A stretch of DNA of 64,000 nucleotides, taken from the NCBI RefSeq assembly GCF_014287515.2, contig NZ_CP092473.1:2073001-2137000 (forward strand), given 5' to 3'. Below are positions 8,295 to 16,460 of this stretch, piece by piece. The position numbers and the translations under genes were made by a program. How positions within the stretch are numbered: position 1 is the stretch's first letter; each line of letters starts with the position of its first letter. Source of the stretch: Roseburia rectibacter (GTDB lineage: Bacteria; Bacillota; Clostridia; Lachnospirales; Lachnospiraceae). Below the pieces are notes generated by a model. It had not been told where the DNA came from. It did not search any database and saw only the letters and a list, made by a program, of their open reading frames with translations.

Positions 8295-8948
8295 GTGCAG
8301 GAAAAAGAAATATCACAGGCAGTTATCCGGAGAATGCCGCGTTATTACCGCTACCTCGGAGAACTCTTAGATGCCGGTGTAGAACGTATATCATCCAATG
8401 ATCTGAGTAAACGAATGAATGTGACCGCATCCCAGATCAGACAGGATCTGAATAATTTTGGTGGTTTTGGCCAGCAGGGTTATGGTTATAATGTAAAGTT
8501 TTTATATGAGGAAATCGGTAAGATATTAGGTTTAAATGAAAGACACAATATTATTGTGGTGGGTGCAGGTAATCTTGGACAGGCACTTACAAACTATGTG
8601 AAATTTGAAAAACTTGGTTTTGTGATCATAGGACTGTTTGATGTAAATCCTGCATTGGACGGTGTGACCGTGCGTGGAATCAAAATCCGCATGCTGGATG
8701 AATTAGAGAGTTTCTGTGCAGAAAATCAGGTGGATATTGCGGCGCTTACTATGCCAAAGGAAAAGGCTGATGCCATTGCAAACAGACTAGTCGGACTTGG
8801 AATCCGCGCAATCTGGAATTTTGCGCATGTAGACCTGGAGCTCATTGATAAAAATGTTGTTGTAGAGAATGTACATCTTTCCGACAGTTTGATGCAGTTA
8901 TCTTACAACATTGTCAGAAACAAAAAAGCAGAAAAAAACGGCAACTGA
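8295..8948 (+). CDS. rex: Redox-sensing transcriptional repressor Rex
   Basis: A 217-residue repressor that senses the NADH/NAD+ ratio and controls fermentation genes. The N-terminal winged helix is visible (AVIRRMPRYYRYLGELLDAG, then SSNDLSKRMNVTASQIRQDL), followed by a Rossmann fold with VGAGNLGQAL that binds NADH, and a C-terminal domain-swap helix. I start it at the GTG at 8295, which has AAGGTGG 8 bases upstream; an in-frame GTG at 8283 overlaps that ribosome site. It stands behind a consensus promoter and a likely Rex site. Confidence 0.95.
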   Translation: MQEKEISQAVIRRMPRYYRYLGELLDAGVERISSNDLSKRMNVTASQIRQDLNNFGGFGQQGYGYNVKFLYEEIGKILGLNERHNIIVVGAGNLGQALTNYVKFEKLGFVIIGLFDVNPALDGVTVRGIKIRMLDELESFCAENQVDIAALTMPKEKADAIANRLVGLGIRAIWNFAHVDLELIDKNVVVENVHLSDSLMQLSYNIVRNKKAEKNGN

Positions 8949-8981
8949 AAAGGGTGCCATAAATTCAGGAAGCAATTAGCT

Positions 8982-9008
8982 GCCGCACAGATCTTTGTGC
9001 GGCGTTTT
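8982..9008 (+). terminator. Intrinsic terminator between rex and nnr
   Basis: GCCGCACA and TGTGCGGC form an 8-bp GC-rich stem with a 6-base loop, followed by GTTTTTTG. Only about 25 bases separate it from the next start codon, so the downstream gene must be transcribed through it or from a promoter upstream of it. Confidence 0.8.
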
Positions 9009-9034
9009 TTGCTTATAACAGGGGGTTTATTATC

Positions 9035-10597
9035 ATGAAGTATCTTGTAAACAGCAGGGAAATGCAAAAATATGACGCAAATACCGTTTCACATTTTAAG
9101 GTTCCGGGACTTCTTCTGATGGAGCGTGCAGCAATAACATTTGTAAATGAACTCCATAAGCAAAAAGTCGATCTCTCAGAAGTTCTTATCGTATGCGGTA
9201 GCGGAAATAATGGTGGAGATGGTCTTGCGATCGCCCGCCTTTTATTTCTGGAGGGACATACTGTTACAGTTGTTTTTGCTGGAAATAAAGATCATTGCTC
9301 GGAGCAAAACAGAATCCAGCAGGATATTTTAAATGCATATGGTGTTCCTGTCTATACGGATTTACCGGAACAGATCAGACCAACAACTGTCATAGATGCA
9401 CTATTTGGTGTAGGGTTGTCGAGAGACGTGACTGGTACTTATGCAGACATATTATGTTGTATGAATACACTTCCGGGAGAAAAAGTGGCAGTGGATATTG
9501 CATCCGGAATTTCTGCAGATACAGGTGCTGTCCTTGGTATGGCATTTCGTGCAGATATCACGATCACATTCGCATTTGCGAAATTAGGCAGTATTCTCTG
9601 GCCGGGAAATGAATATGCCGGCAGAGTGATCGTATGTGATATCGGTATCACGAAAGAAAGCTGGCTGGGAGAGACACCGTCAGTAATGGCATTGGAAACG
9701 AAAGATATATTGCTGCTCCCGGAGAGAAAAAGTCATTCTAATAAAGGAAGCTATGGAAAACTTTTGCTGATCGCAGGAAGTGTCAATATGGCAGGGGCGG
9801 CAGTTTTATCTGCAAAAGCTGCTTACGCCACAGGATGCGGTCTGGTGCGTGTGCTGACGCCGGAAGAAAACAGGATTATTTTACAGAGCTGTGTTCCAGA
9901 GGCGGTTCTTACTACTTATGATAAAAATGCTGCTCCGGGGAAGGCTGTATTACAGGAGGCTTTTGATTGGGCAGATGCCATTGTGGCAGGTCCCGGGCTT
10001 GGGAAAGAAAAAACTGCTGCACAGATATTAAATTTTGTGTTAGAATATGGAACGTCACAGGAAAAGAAAGCAATTCTTTTTGATGCGGATGCGTTAAATC
10101 TGATAGCAGAGCAGAATGACTTACCAGAGGCAGATATCTGGAAAAATTTTAAAATCCCGGCAGTGATCACACCTCATCCCGGAGAGATGAGCCGGCTTAC
10201 CGGAAAAACAGTCAGTGAGATCCAGCATCATTTGCTTCAGACTGCTGCGGATTATGCAAAAGAATATCACGTTGTATGTGTCTTAAAAGACGAACATACC
10301 GTAACTGCACTGCCGGATGGTAAAAAATACCTGAATCTTTCCGGCAATTCCGGAATGGCAACAGCAGGAAGCGGAGATGTGTTAAGCGGTGTGATCGGTA
10401 CATTTATGGCACAGAAAATAACACCTTACCAGGCGGCTCCTCTTGGGGTATATCTTCATGGCCTGTCCGGTGATCTTATGATACGCACAACGGGGTTACA
10501 GGGGCTTACAGCCTCAGATCTGATCTGTGGTATTAAAAAAGTTCTGAATATTTATACTACAAAGCCGGTCGATAATGAACAAAAATTCGTTGAATAA
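9035..10597 (+). CDS. nnr: Bifunctional NAD(P)HX epimerase / ADP-dependent NAD(P)HX dehydratase
   Basis: A 520-residue fusion repairing hydrated NADH and NADPH. The N-terminal third is the epimerase (NnrE; GSGNNGGDGLAIARLL around residue 55, and FGVGLSRDVTG). The C-terminal two thirds is the ribokinase-like dehydratase (NnrD; HSNKGSYGKLL, TPHPGEMSRLTGK, and the nucleotide motif GNSGMATAGSGDVLSG). The length fits the usual fusion. An AGGGGG ribosome site precedes the ATG. The gene comes right after rex, so NADH sensing and NADH repair are linked, with a terminator hairpin in between. alr follows after 32 bases. Confidence 0.95.
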   Translation: MKYLVNSREMQKYDANTVSHFKVPGLLLMERAAITFVNELHKQKVDLSEVLIVCGSGNNGGDGLAIARLLFLEGHTVTVVFAGNKDHCSEQNRIQQDILNAYGVPVYTDLPEQIRPTTVIDALFGVGLSRDVTGTYADILCCMNTLPGEKVAVDIASGISADTGAVLGMAFRADITITFAFAKLGSILWPGNEYAGRVIVCDIGITKESWLGETPSVMALETKDILLLPERKSHSNKGSYGKLLLIAGSVNMAGAAVLSAKAAYATGCGLVRVLTPEENRIILQSCVPEAVLTTYDKNAAPGKAVLQEAFDWADAIVAGPGLGKEKTAAQILNFVLEYGTSQEKKAILFDADALNLIAEQNDLPEADIWKNFKIPAVITPHPGEMSRLTGKTVSEIQHHLLQTAADYAKEYHVVCVLKDEHTVTALPDGKKYLNLSGNSGMATAGSGDVLSGVIGTFMAQKITPYQAAPLGVYLHGLSGDLMIRTTGLQGLTASDLICGIKKVLNIYTTKPVDNEQKFVE

Positions 10598-10629
10598 AAA
10601 ACGGTACACAAAATAGATGGAGGATCAAC

Positions 10630-11799
10630 ATGAACAGATACAGCAGAGTGCATGCGGAAATCGATCTGGATGCAATTCTACACAACATGGATGCGATGCG
10701 CGGAAACATTGCAAAAGACACAAAAATTATGGCTGTCATTAAGGCAGATGGCTACGGACATGGTGCCGTAGAGATTGCAGAGACGATTGAAAAACTGGAT
10801 TATCTTTATGGTTATGCAGTTGCCACGGTTGAGGAAGGACTTATCCTTCGTAATCACGGAATCCAGAAACCGATCCTGATCTTAGGATATGTATTTCCGG
10901 ACCAGTATGTGGATATGATTAAAGCAGGTATCCGTCCAACCGTATTTACAAAAGAGATGGCAGAAAAACTTTCCGTTGCCGCAGCAAGTATCGGAAGAGA
11001 CTGCAAGATCCATTTCGCGATCGATACCGGAATGAGCCGGATCGGTTATCAGGTCACAGAAGACGCAGCAGATGAGATGGCACAGCTTTCAAAACTGCCG
11101 CATATTATAGTGGAGGGTATTTTTACCCATTTTGCGAAAGCGGATGAAAAAGATAAGGAACCTACCTACCAGCAGATCGGTCTTTTCAAGAAAATGATCG
11201 GCATGTTAGAAGACCGTGGCGTAAGTATTCCGATTCATCACTGTTCAAACAGTGCAGGGATTGTCGATATTCCAGATGCAAATATGGATATGGTCCGCGC
11301 CGGCATCACATTGTATGGCATGTGGCCGTCTGAGGATGTAGATAAGAATGCGATCAGCCTGAAACCTGCATTGACACTGGTGACACATGTGGCATATGTA
11401 AAGGAACTTCCGGCTGGCAGAGCAATCAGTTATGGGGGAACTTATGTCACAACAGAGCCTTGCATAATCGCAACAATTCCGGTTGGTTACGCAGATGGCT
11501 ATGCAAGAGGCCTTTCAAATAAAGGATTTGTTTTGATCCATGGAAAACGTGCACCGATTCTTGGCCGTGTCTGCATGGATCAGTTTATGGTTGATGTTAC
11601 CGACATTCCGGATGTTAAAAATGAAGATGAAGTGATTCTCATTGGCAGAGATGGTGATGAGTGTATCACTATGGAAGAAGTCGGTGACCTGTCCGGACGA
11701 TTCAATTATGAATTCGCCTGTGATCTTGGAAAACGTATTCCACGTGTTTATATCCATGGCGGAAGGATCATTGGCACGAGAGATCATTTTTCAGAATAA
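10630..11799 (+). CDS. alr: Alanine racemase
   Basis: A 389-residue PLP enzyme interconverting L- and D-alanine for peptidoglycan. The PLP lysine is in [14 protein letters not shown] near residue 38; the second-base tyrosine region is ISYGGTYVT; the C-terminal beta domain contains [25 protein letters not shown] gives a good ribosome site. The order nnr-alr-mazF resembles the Bacillus subtilis alr-ndoAI-ndoA region, except that no antitoxin gene is present. Confidence 0.97.
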   Translation: MNRYSRVHAEIDLDAILHNMDAMRGNIAKDTKIMAVIKADGYGHGAVEIAETIEKLDYLYGYAVATVEEGLILRNHGIQKPILILGYVFPDQYVDMIKAGIRPTVFTKEMAEKLSVAAASIGRDCKIHFAIDTGMSRIGYQVTEDAADEMAQLSKLPHIIVEGIFTHFAKADEKDKEPTYQQIGLFKKMIGMLEDRGVSIPIHHCSNSAGIVDIPDANMDMVRAGITLYGMWPSEDVDKNAISLKPALTLVTHVAYVKELPAGRAISYGGTYVTTEPCIIATIPVGYADGYARGLSNKGFVLIHGKRAPILGRVCMDQFMVDVTDIPDVKNEDEVILIGRDGDECITMEEVGDLSGRFNYEFACDLGKRIPRVYIHGGRIIGTRDHFSE

Positions 11800-11872
11800 C
11801 AGGAAGAAATGGAATACACCAGTAAAAATTGGCAATACTATCCGTAAAGTAAGAAAAATGGAGTGGAAGTAT

Positions 11873-12220
11873 ATGGTAATTAGACGTGGTGATATTTTTT
11901 ATGCAGATTTAAGACCGGTGATTGGCTCAGAACAGGGCGGTGTAAGACCGGTGCTTATTATACAGAATGATGTTGGAAACAGGCACAGTCCTACCGTGAT
12001 CTGCGCAGCAATCACATCCCAGATGAATAAGGCGAAGCTGCCAACCCATGTAGAACTGGACAGCAGAAAATATGATCTTGTCAAGGATTCTGTTGTTCTT
12101 TTAGAACAGCTTCGCACGATCGATAAAAAACGGTTAAAAGACAAGGTATGTCATTTAGATTCCCAGATTCTGGTGAAAATAGATAAGGCGCTTGAGGTAA
12201 GTTTAGAGCTGTATACATAA
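11873..12220 (+). CDS. mazF: MazF/PemK-family endoribonuclease toxin (EndoA-like), no adjacent antitoxin
   Basis: A 115-residue protein close in size to B. subtilis EndoA (116). It starts [20 protein letters not shown] and continues [28 protein letters not shown], the strands of the CcdB/MazF barrel; the catalytic arginine is in GGVRPV and the Thr/Ser in AAITSQ. MazF toxins cut single-stranded RNA at short motifs. The ATG at 11873 has GGAG eight bases upstream. The usual neighbouring antitoxin is missing: the 73 bases after alr hold only an 11-codon frame. It may be neutralised by an unlinked antitoxin or be weakly toxic. Confidence 0.9.
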   Translation: MVIRRGDIFYADLRPVIGSEQGGVRPVLIIQNDVGNRHSPTVICAAITSQMNKAKLPTHVELDSRKYDLVKDSVVLLEQLRTIDKKRLKDKVCHLDSQILVKIDKALEVSLELYT

Positions 12221-12226
12221 ATAGGC

Positions 12227-12255
12227 TTGCCAGAAAACGGAAATAGTGATAAAAT
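12227..12255 (+). promoter_or_regulatory. Sigma-A promoter upstream of yebC
   Basis: TTGCCA (12227-12232), a 17-base spacer and TAAAAT (12250-12255) begin a few bases after the mazF stop. It gives yebC its own start, with a leader of about 40 bases. Confidence 0.6.
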
Positions 12256-12303
12256 AAAATGTATTTTTGAAGCAATAAACAAGTGAGAAAAGAGGAAGTA
12301 TTT

Positions 12304-13032
12304 ATGTCAGGACATTCCAAATTTGCGAATATTAAGCACAAAAAAGAAAAAAATGATGCAGCAAAAGGAAAGATTTTTACAATTATCGGACGTGAGATTG
12401 CCGTTGCAGTAAAAGATGGCGGTCCGGATCCTGCAAACAACTTTAAACTGGCTCAAATCATTGCAAAAGCAAAAGCAAGCAATATGCCAAACGATACGAT
12501 TGAGCGTGGTATCAAAAAAGCATCCGGCGAAGGCAACTCTGTCAATTACGAGTATTGCACTTATGAGGGATATGGTCCAAGCGGAACAGCCATCATTGTA
12601 AAATGTCTGACCGACAATAAGAACCGTACCGCTGCCAATGTCCGTAACGCATTTACAAAAGGACATGGAAGTATCGGTACACAGGGATGTGTTTCCTATA
12701 TGTTCGATGAAAAGGGACAGATCATTATCGCAAAAGAAGACTGTGAAATGGATGCGGATGATCTGATGATGATCGCACTTGATGCTGGTGCAGAAGATTT
12801 CTCTGAGGAAGAGGACAGCTATGAGATCATTACAAATCCGGCTGATTTTGAAGCAGTACATGCAGCACTTGAAGCAGAAAAGATTCCTATGGCAGAAGCG
12901 GAAGTTACAATGATTCCACAGAATTATGTAGAGCTGACAGCAGAAGAGGATTTAACCAATATTAACCGTATTCTTGATCTGCTTGATGATGACGATGATG
13001 TACAGGAAGTATATCATAACTGGGATGAATAA
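12304..13032 (+). CDS. yebC: YebC/PmpR/TACO1-family protein
   Basis: A 242-residue protein of the universal YebC family, starting [20 protein letters not shown] with the typical three-domain layout, the [20 protein letters not shown] core and a very acidic C-terminus ([16 protein letters not shown]). The family was annotated as transcriptional regulators; more recent work on YebC and mitochondrial TACO1 points to translation of proline-rich stretches. AGAGGAAG precedes the ATG at 12304; an earlier in-frame GTG at 12283 lacks support. It has its own promoter and terminator. Confidence 0.95.
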   Translation: MSGHSKFANIKHKKEKNDAAKGKIFTIIGREIAVAVKDGGPDPANNFKLAQIIAKAKASNMPNDTIERGIKKASGEGNSVNYEYCTYEGYGPSGTAIIVKCLTDNKNRTAANVRNAFTKGHGSIGTQGCVSYMFDEKGQIIIAKEDCEMDADDLMMIALDAGAEDFSEEEDSYEIITNPADFEAVHAALEAEKIPMAEAEVTMIPQNYVELTAEEDLTNINRILDLLDDDDDVQEVYHNWDE

Positions 13033-13053
13033 ATAATATATAAAATACACAGG

Positions 13054-13088
13054 AAAACGACATGGAGAAGAAGTCTGTGTCGTTTTTT
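13054..13088 (+). terminator. Intrinsic terminator after yebC
   Basis: AAAACGACA and TGTCGTTTT bound a 15-base loop, with a T6 run at the 3' side. Flanking ACACAG (13047) and CTGTGT (13075) offer an alternative pairing. Confidence 0.75.
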
Positions 13089-13197
13089 GTATGAAAAAGT
13101 TTTTCTGCATTGCAGTAAAAAAGATATGGTATTCTTTTCGGAAATGTTATATGATAATAGAAATAGATGTAGAATAAACACAGGAATGGAGATTGCT

Positions 13198-14649
13198 ATG
13201 AAGAAAATACTTTTTGCAGCATCGGAGTGTGTTCCGTTTATTAAAACCGGGGGTTTGGCGGATGTATGTGGAGCATTGCCAAAAGAATTTGATAAGAATG
13301 AATGGGATGTCAGGGTTGTAATACCAAATTATAGCTGCATTCCGGATAAGTTCCGCAGCAAATTCGAATATGTAGCTCATTTTTATATGAGCACCGGCAG
13401 TTATATTACGAATAAATATGTCGGTATTTTAAAATATGTCATGGATGGCATTACATATTATTTTATTGACAATCAGGAATATTTTAACTGTGCAGTGCCA
13501 TATGGAGATGTCCGCTATGATATTGAAAAGTTCTGTTTCTTTGACAAAGCTGTATTGTCCATGCTAAAACAGATTGACTTCTGCCCGAATCTGATTCACT
13601 GTCATGACTGGCAGACAGGTCTTATTCCGGTATATCTGAAAAATGAATTTCAGGCAGATTCTTTTTACTGGGGAATGAAGAGTATCATGACGATCCACAA
13701 CCTGAAATTCCAGGGAGTATGGGATATCAAGACTATGCAGGGACTGACCGGATTTTCAGCTTCTTTGTTCACACCGGATAAACTGGAATTTAAAAAGGAT
13801 GCCAACATGTTAAAAGGCGGACTTGTTTATGCAGATTATATCACGACTGTCAGCGATTCCTATGCGCAGGAGATTCAGACCGAGTACTATGGAGAAGGAT
13901 TGAACGGTCTGTTATCTGCACGTCATTTTGATATGCAGGGTATTGTAAATGGTATTGATTATAAAGTTTATGATCCGGCAACAGATGGAAAGATCTATAC
14001 GAATTACACACCATCGGATTTCCGGAAGAAAAAGTACATGAACAAGGTAAAACTTCAGGCAGAGCTTGGACTTGCTGTTGACAAGAAGAAATACATGATC
14101 GGGCTGATCTCAAGACTGACAGATCAGAAAGGCTTAGATCTTGTGAACTATGCGATCGACCGGATCGTGGATGATTATACCCAGCTGGTTGTCATAGGTA
14201 CCGGAGATCCACAGTATGAGAATATGTTCCGCCATTATGCATGGAAATACGGTGATCGTGTATCTGCTAATATCTGTTATTCTGATGAACTTGCACATAA
14301 ACTTTACGCAGCGGCAGATGCTTTCCTGATGCCATCCCGTTTTGAACCATGCGGGCTGACACAGCTTATTTCTTTCCGTTATGGTACTGTTCCGATTGTC
14401 CGTGAGACAGGTGGATTAAGAGATACGGTAAAACCATTTAATGAGTATGAAAATTCAGGAGACGGTTTTTCATTTGCAAATTATAATGGAGATGAAATGC
14501 TTTCTGTGATCAATTATTCAAAACATATCTTCTTTGACCGCAAGAAACAGTGGAATCAGATGATCGACCGTGGCATGGCAAATGATTATTCATGGAATAA
14601 CTCTAAAGGGAAATACGAGGGATTATACAATTATCTGCTCGGATGCTAA
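13198..14649 (+). CDS. glgA: Glycogen synthase (ADP-glucose)
   Basis: A 483-residue GT5 enzyme that extends alpha-1,4-glucan from ADP-glucose, close to E. coli GlgA (477). The N-terminal KTGGLADVCGALPKEF carries the KxGGL substrate motif, and the C-terminal PSRFEPCGLTQLISFRYGT is the retaining GT-B signature. The ATG at 13198 has ATGGAG upstream; an in-frame ATG at 13186 overlaps that site. It stands alone between two terminators, so the other glycogen genes are elsewhere. Confidence 0.95.
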   Translation: MKKILFAASECVPFIKTGGLADVCGALPKEFDKNEWDVRVVIPNYSCIPDKFRSKFEYVAHFYMSTGSYITNKYVGILKYVMDGITYYFIDNQEYFNCAVPYGDVRYDIEKFCFFDKAVLSMLKQIDFCPNLIHCHDWQTGLIPVYLKNEFQADSFYWGMKSIMTIHNLKFQGVWDIKTMQGLTGFSASLFTPDKLEFKKDANMLKGGLVYADYITTVSDSYAQEIQTEYYGEGLNGLLSARHFDMQGIVNGIDYKVYDPATDGKIYTNYTPSDFRKKKYMNKVKLQAELGLAVDKKKYMIGLISRLTDQKGLDLVNYAIDRIVDDYTQLVVIGTGDPQYENMFRHYAWKYGDRVSANICYSDELAHKLYAAADAFLMPSRFEPCGLTQLISFRYGTVPIVRETGGLRDTVKPFNEYENSGDGFSFANYNGDEMLSVINYSKHIFFDRKKQWNQMIDRGMANDYSWNNSKGKYEGLYNYLLGC

Positions 14650-14700
14650 TTCTGTATGATTATTTTGCAGATTGGATATACTTAAATAAGGATGTCGTAT

Positions 14701-14733
14701 AAAAAACAGGATGTTACAAACATCCTGTTTTTT
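14701..14733. terminator. Intrinsic terminator after glgA
   Basis: A perfect 14-bp stem (AAAAAACAGGATGT and complement) with a 5-base loop and a T6 tail lies 51 bases after the glgA stop. Confidence 0.9.
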
Positions 14734-14803
14734 CATTCATGACAATAGAATATTTAAAGAGCGTACCGTCTATTGTTTTCATATCATATGGAAGGAGTAT
14801 ATC

Positions 14804-15457
14804 ATGGCAGAAAATCAGGAAAAGAAAAATGAAGAGATCAAAGAGTTTGGTCAGATACAAATGAAAAATAAGATTTCATTACTGACGATCATTGGGGAGA
14901 TTGAGGGACACGACTGTCTTCCGGCAACTACCAAAACCACAAAATATGAGCATGTTCTGCCAAAACTGGCTGAACTTGAAGATAATCCGGATACAGAAGG
15001 GCTGTTGCTGCTTTTAAACACGGTTGGTGGTGATGTGGAAAGCGGTCTGGCGATTGCCGAAATGATTGCATCCATCCGGAAACCAACCGTTTCACTGGTT
15101 CTTGGCGGCAGTCATTCCATCGGTGTCCCTTTAGCCGTGTCAACGGACTATTCCTTTATTGTGCCATCCGGAACCATGGTGATCCATCCGGTTCGCATGA
15201 ATGGAACCGTGATTGGCGCAAAACCAACATACGATTACTTTAAACAGATGCAGGACCGGATCGTACACTTTATCAGTACACATTCAAAAGCAACGGAAAA
15301 ACGTTTGGAAGAGCTTATGATGAACACTGGAATACTCACAAAAGATCTTGGAACAATTCTGGTCGGAAAAGAAGCGGTAGATGAAGGACTGATCAATGAA
15401 GTTGGAGGTATTTCCGATGCATTTTCAAAACTGCATCAGATGATAGAAAAAAAATAA
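14804..15457 (+). CDS. tepA: ClpP-like serine protease TepA
   Basis: A 217-residue ClpP-fold protease of the TepA/YmfB group. The nucleophile region is GGSHSIGVPLA and the histidine is in TMVIHPVRM. The N-terminal 20 residues are charged with no signal peptide, so it is cytoplasmic. In B. subtilis tepA lies next to spoIIIE, as here (tepA-uppP-spoIIIE), and has been linked to protein translocation and degradation of small acid-soluble spore proteins. GGAAGGAG precedes the ATG at 14804. The preceding 33-bp terminator isolates it from glgA. Confidence 0.9.
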   Translation: MAENQEKKNEEIKEFGQIQMKNKISLLTIIGEIEGHDCLPATTKTTKYEHVLPKLAELEDNPDTEGLLLLLNTVGGDVESGLAIAEMIASIRKPTVSLVLGGSHSIGVPLAVSTDYSFIVPSGTMVIHPVRMNGTVIGAKPTYDYFKQMQDRIVHFISTHSKATEKRLEELMMNTGILTKDLGTILVGKEAVDEGLINEVGGISDAFSKLHQMIEKK

Positions 15458-15464
15458 CCAGTTA

Positions 15465-15493
15465 ATGACAATCTGCCTCAAATATGTTAAGAT
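15465..15493 (+). promoter_or_regulatory. Possible sigma-A promoter for uppP
   Basis: ATGACA (15465-15470), a 17-base spacer and TAAGAT (15488-15493) lie in the 103-base gap after tepA. Both boxes have mismatches, so this is only a candidate. Confidence 0.35.
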
Positions 15494-15560
15494 AAAACAT
15501 GTATGTAAAAAGTTACTGCAAAAGAACGATTTATTACGGAGATACAAAGAGGAGGCAGAT

Positions 15561-16439
15561 ATGTCATTATTACAGGCAATATTGATGGGGATCATACAGG
15601 GATTGACAGAATTTTTACCCGTGAGCAGTTCCGGACATCTGGCGATTTTTAAAATATTATTTGGGGTAGATACAGAGACAGGACTTTTATTTGATGTACT
15701 TTTGCATATCGGGACTCTGGCAGCTATTTGTGTTGTATACTATAAAGATGTTTTGAAAATGATTGTAGAGGGAATCGGTCTGATCAGGGATTGTATCATT
15801 AATTTCGTCCGTTTTATCGGGAATAAAACCGGCAGGACAGATGAGCCATATCTCCGTCTGGTAAACAGCAGCTACCGCAAATTAGTTGTTTTGATTATTG
15901 TATCCACGATTCCAACAGGAATCATCGGAGTGGTCGGAAAAGATGTCGTGGAGATGGCATCTGAGATATTACTTATTCCGGGGATTTGTCTGATTCTTAC
16001 CGCTGTCCTGCTTTTTATTGCAGATCATGCAAAAGATGGAGATAAGCTGCCAAAAGGTGTTACATATACAAATGCATTTGGCGTCGGTATTGCACAGGGA
16101 ATAGCAACGCTTCCGGGGTTGTCACGTTCCGGAACGACGATCACTGCATGTCTGCTCAGTGGTTTTAACCGTAATTTTGCTGTAAAATACTCATTTTTGA
16201 TGTCGATACCGGCAATTCTTGGAGCACTGGTACTGGAATTAAAAGATTACACGGCAGCTGCACTTTCTGGTGCGGAAATTGCATACTATGTAGTTGGTAT
16301 GATCGTAGCTGCTGTAGTAGGTTATGTCTGTATTAAGACAATGCTTATTGTTGTTCGTAGAAAGAAATTTACAGGCTTTGCTATTTACTGCCTGATCGTA
16401 GGCGTTATCTCGATCGGCGGATATATCTATATGGCATAA
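15561..16439 (+). CDS. uppP: Undecaprenyl-diphosphatase UppP/BacA
   Basis: A 292-residue integral membrane enzyme that dephosphorylates undecaprenyl pyrophosphate, recycling the lipid carrier for cell-wall synthesis; excess gives bacitracin resistance. Signature motifs are LPVSSSGHLAIF near residue 20 and GLSRSGTTITACL around residue 190, with several hydrophobic helices. GAGGAGG precedes the ATG at 15561. spoIIIE follows after 21 bases. Confidence 0.96.
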   Translation: MSLLQAILMGIIQGLTEFLPVSSSGHLAIFKILFGVDTETGLLFDVLLHIGTLAAICVVYYKDVLKMIVEGIGLIRDCIINFVRFIGNKTGRTDEPYLRLVNSSYRKLVVLIIVSTIPTGIIGVVGKDVVEMASEILLIPGICLILTAVLLFIADHAKDGDKLPKGVTYTNAFGVGIAQGIATLPGLSRSGTTITACLLSGFNRNFAVKYSFLMSIPAILGALVLELKDYTAAALSGAEIAYYVVGMIVAAVVGYVCIKTMLIVVRRKKFTGFAIYCLIVGVISIGGYIYMA

Positions 16440-16460
16440 AATTGATTTGGAGGTAATATT

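Noticed and set aside
12307..12861. 184-residue open frame on the minus strand
   Set aside because: It is antisense to yebC throughout, has no ribosome site, and its protein is a low-complexity mirror of yebC codons.
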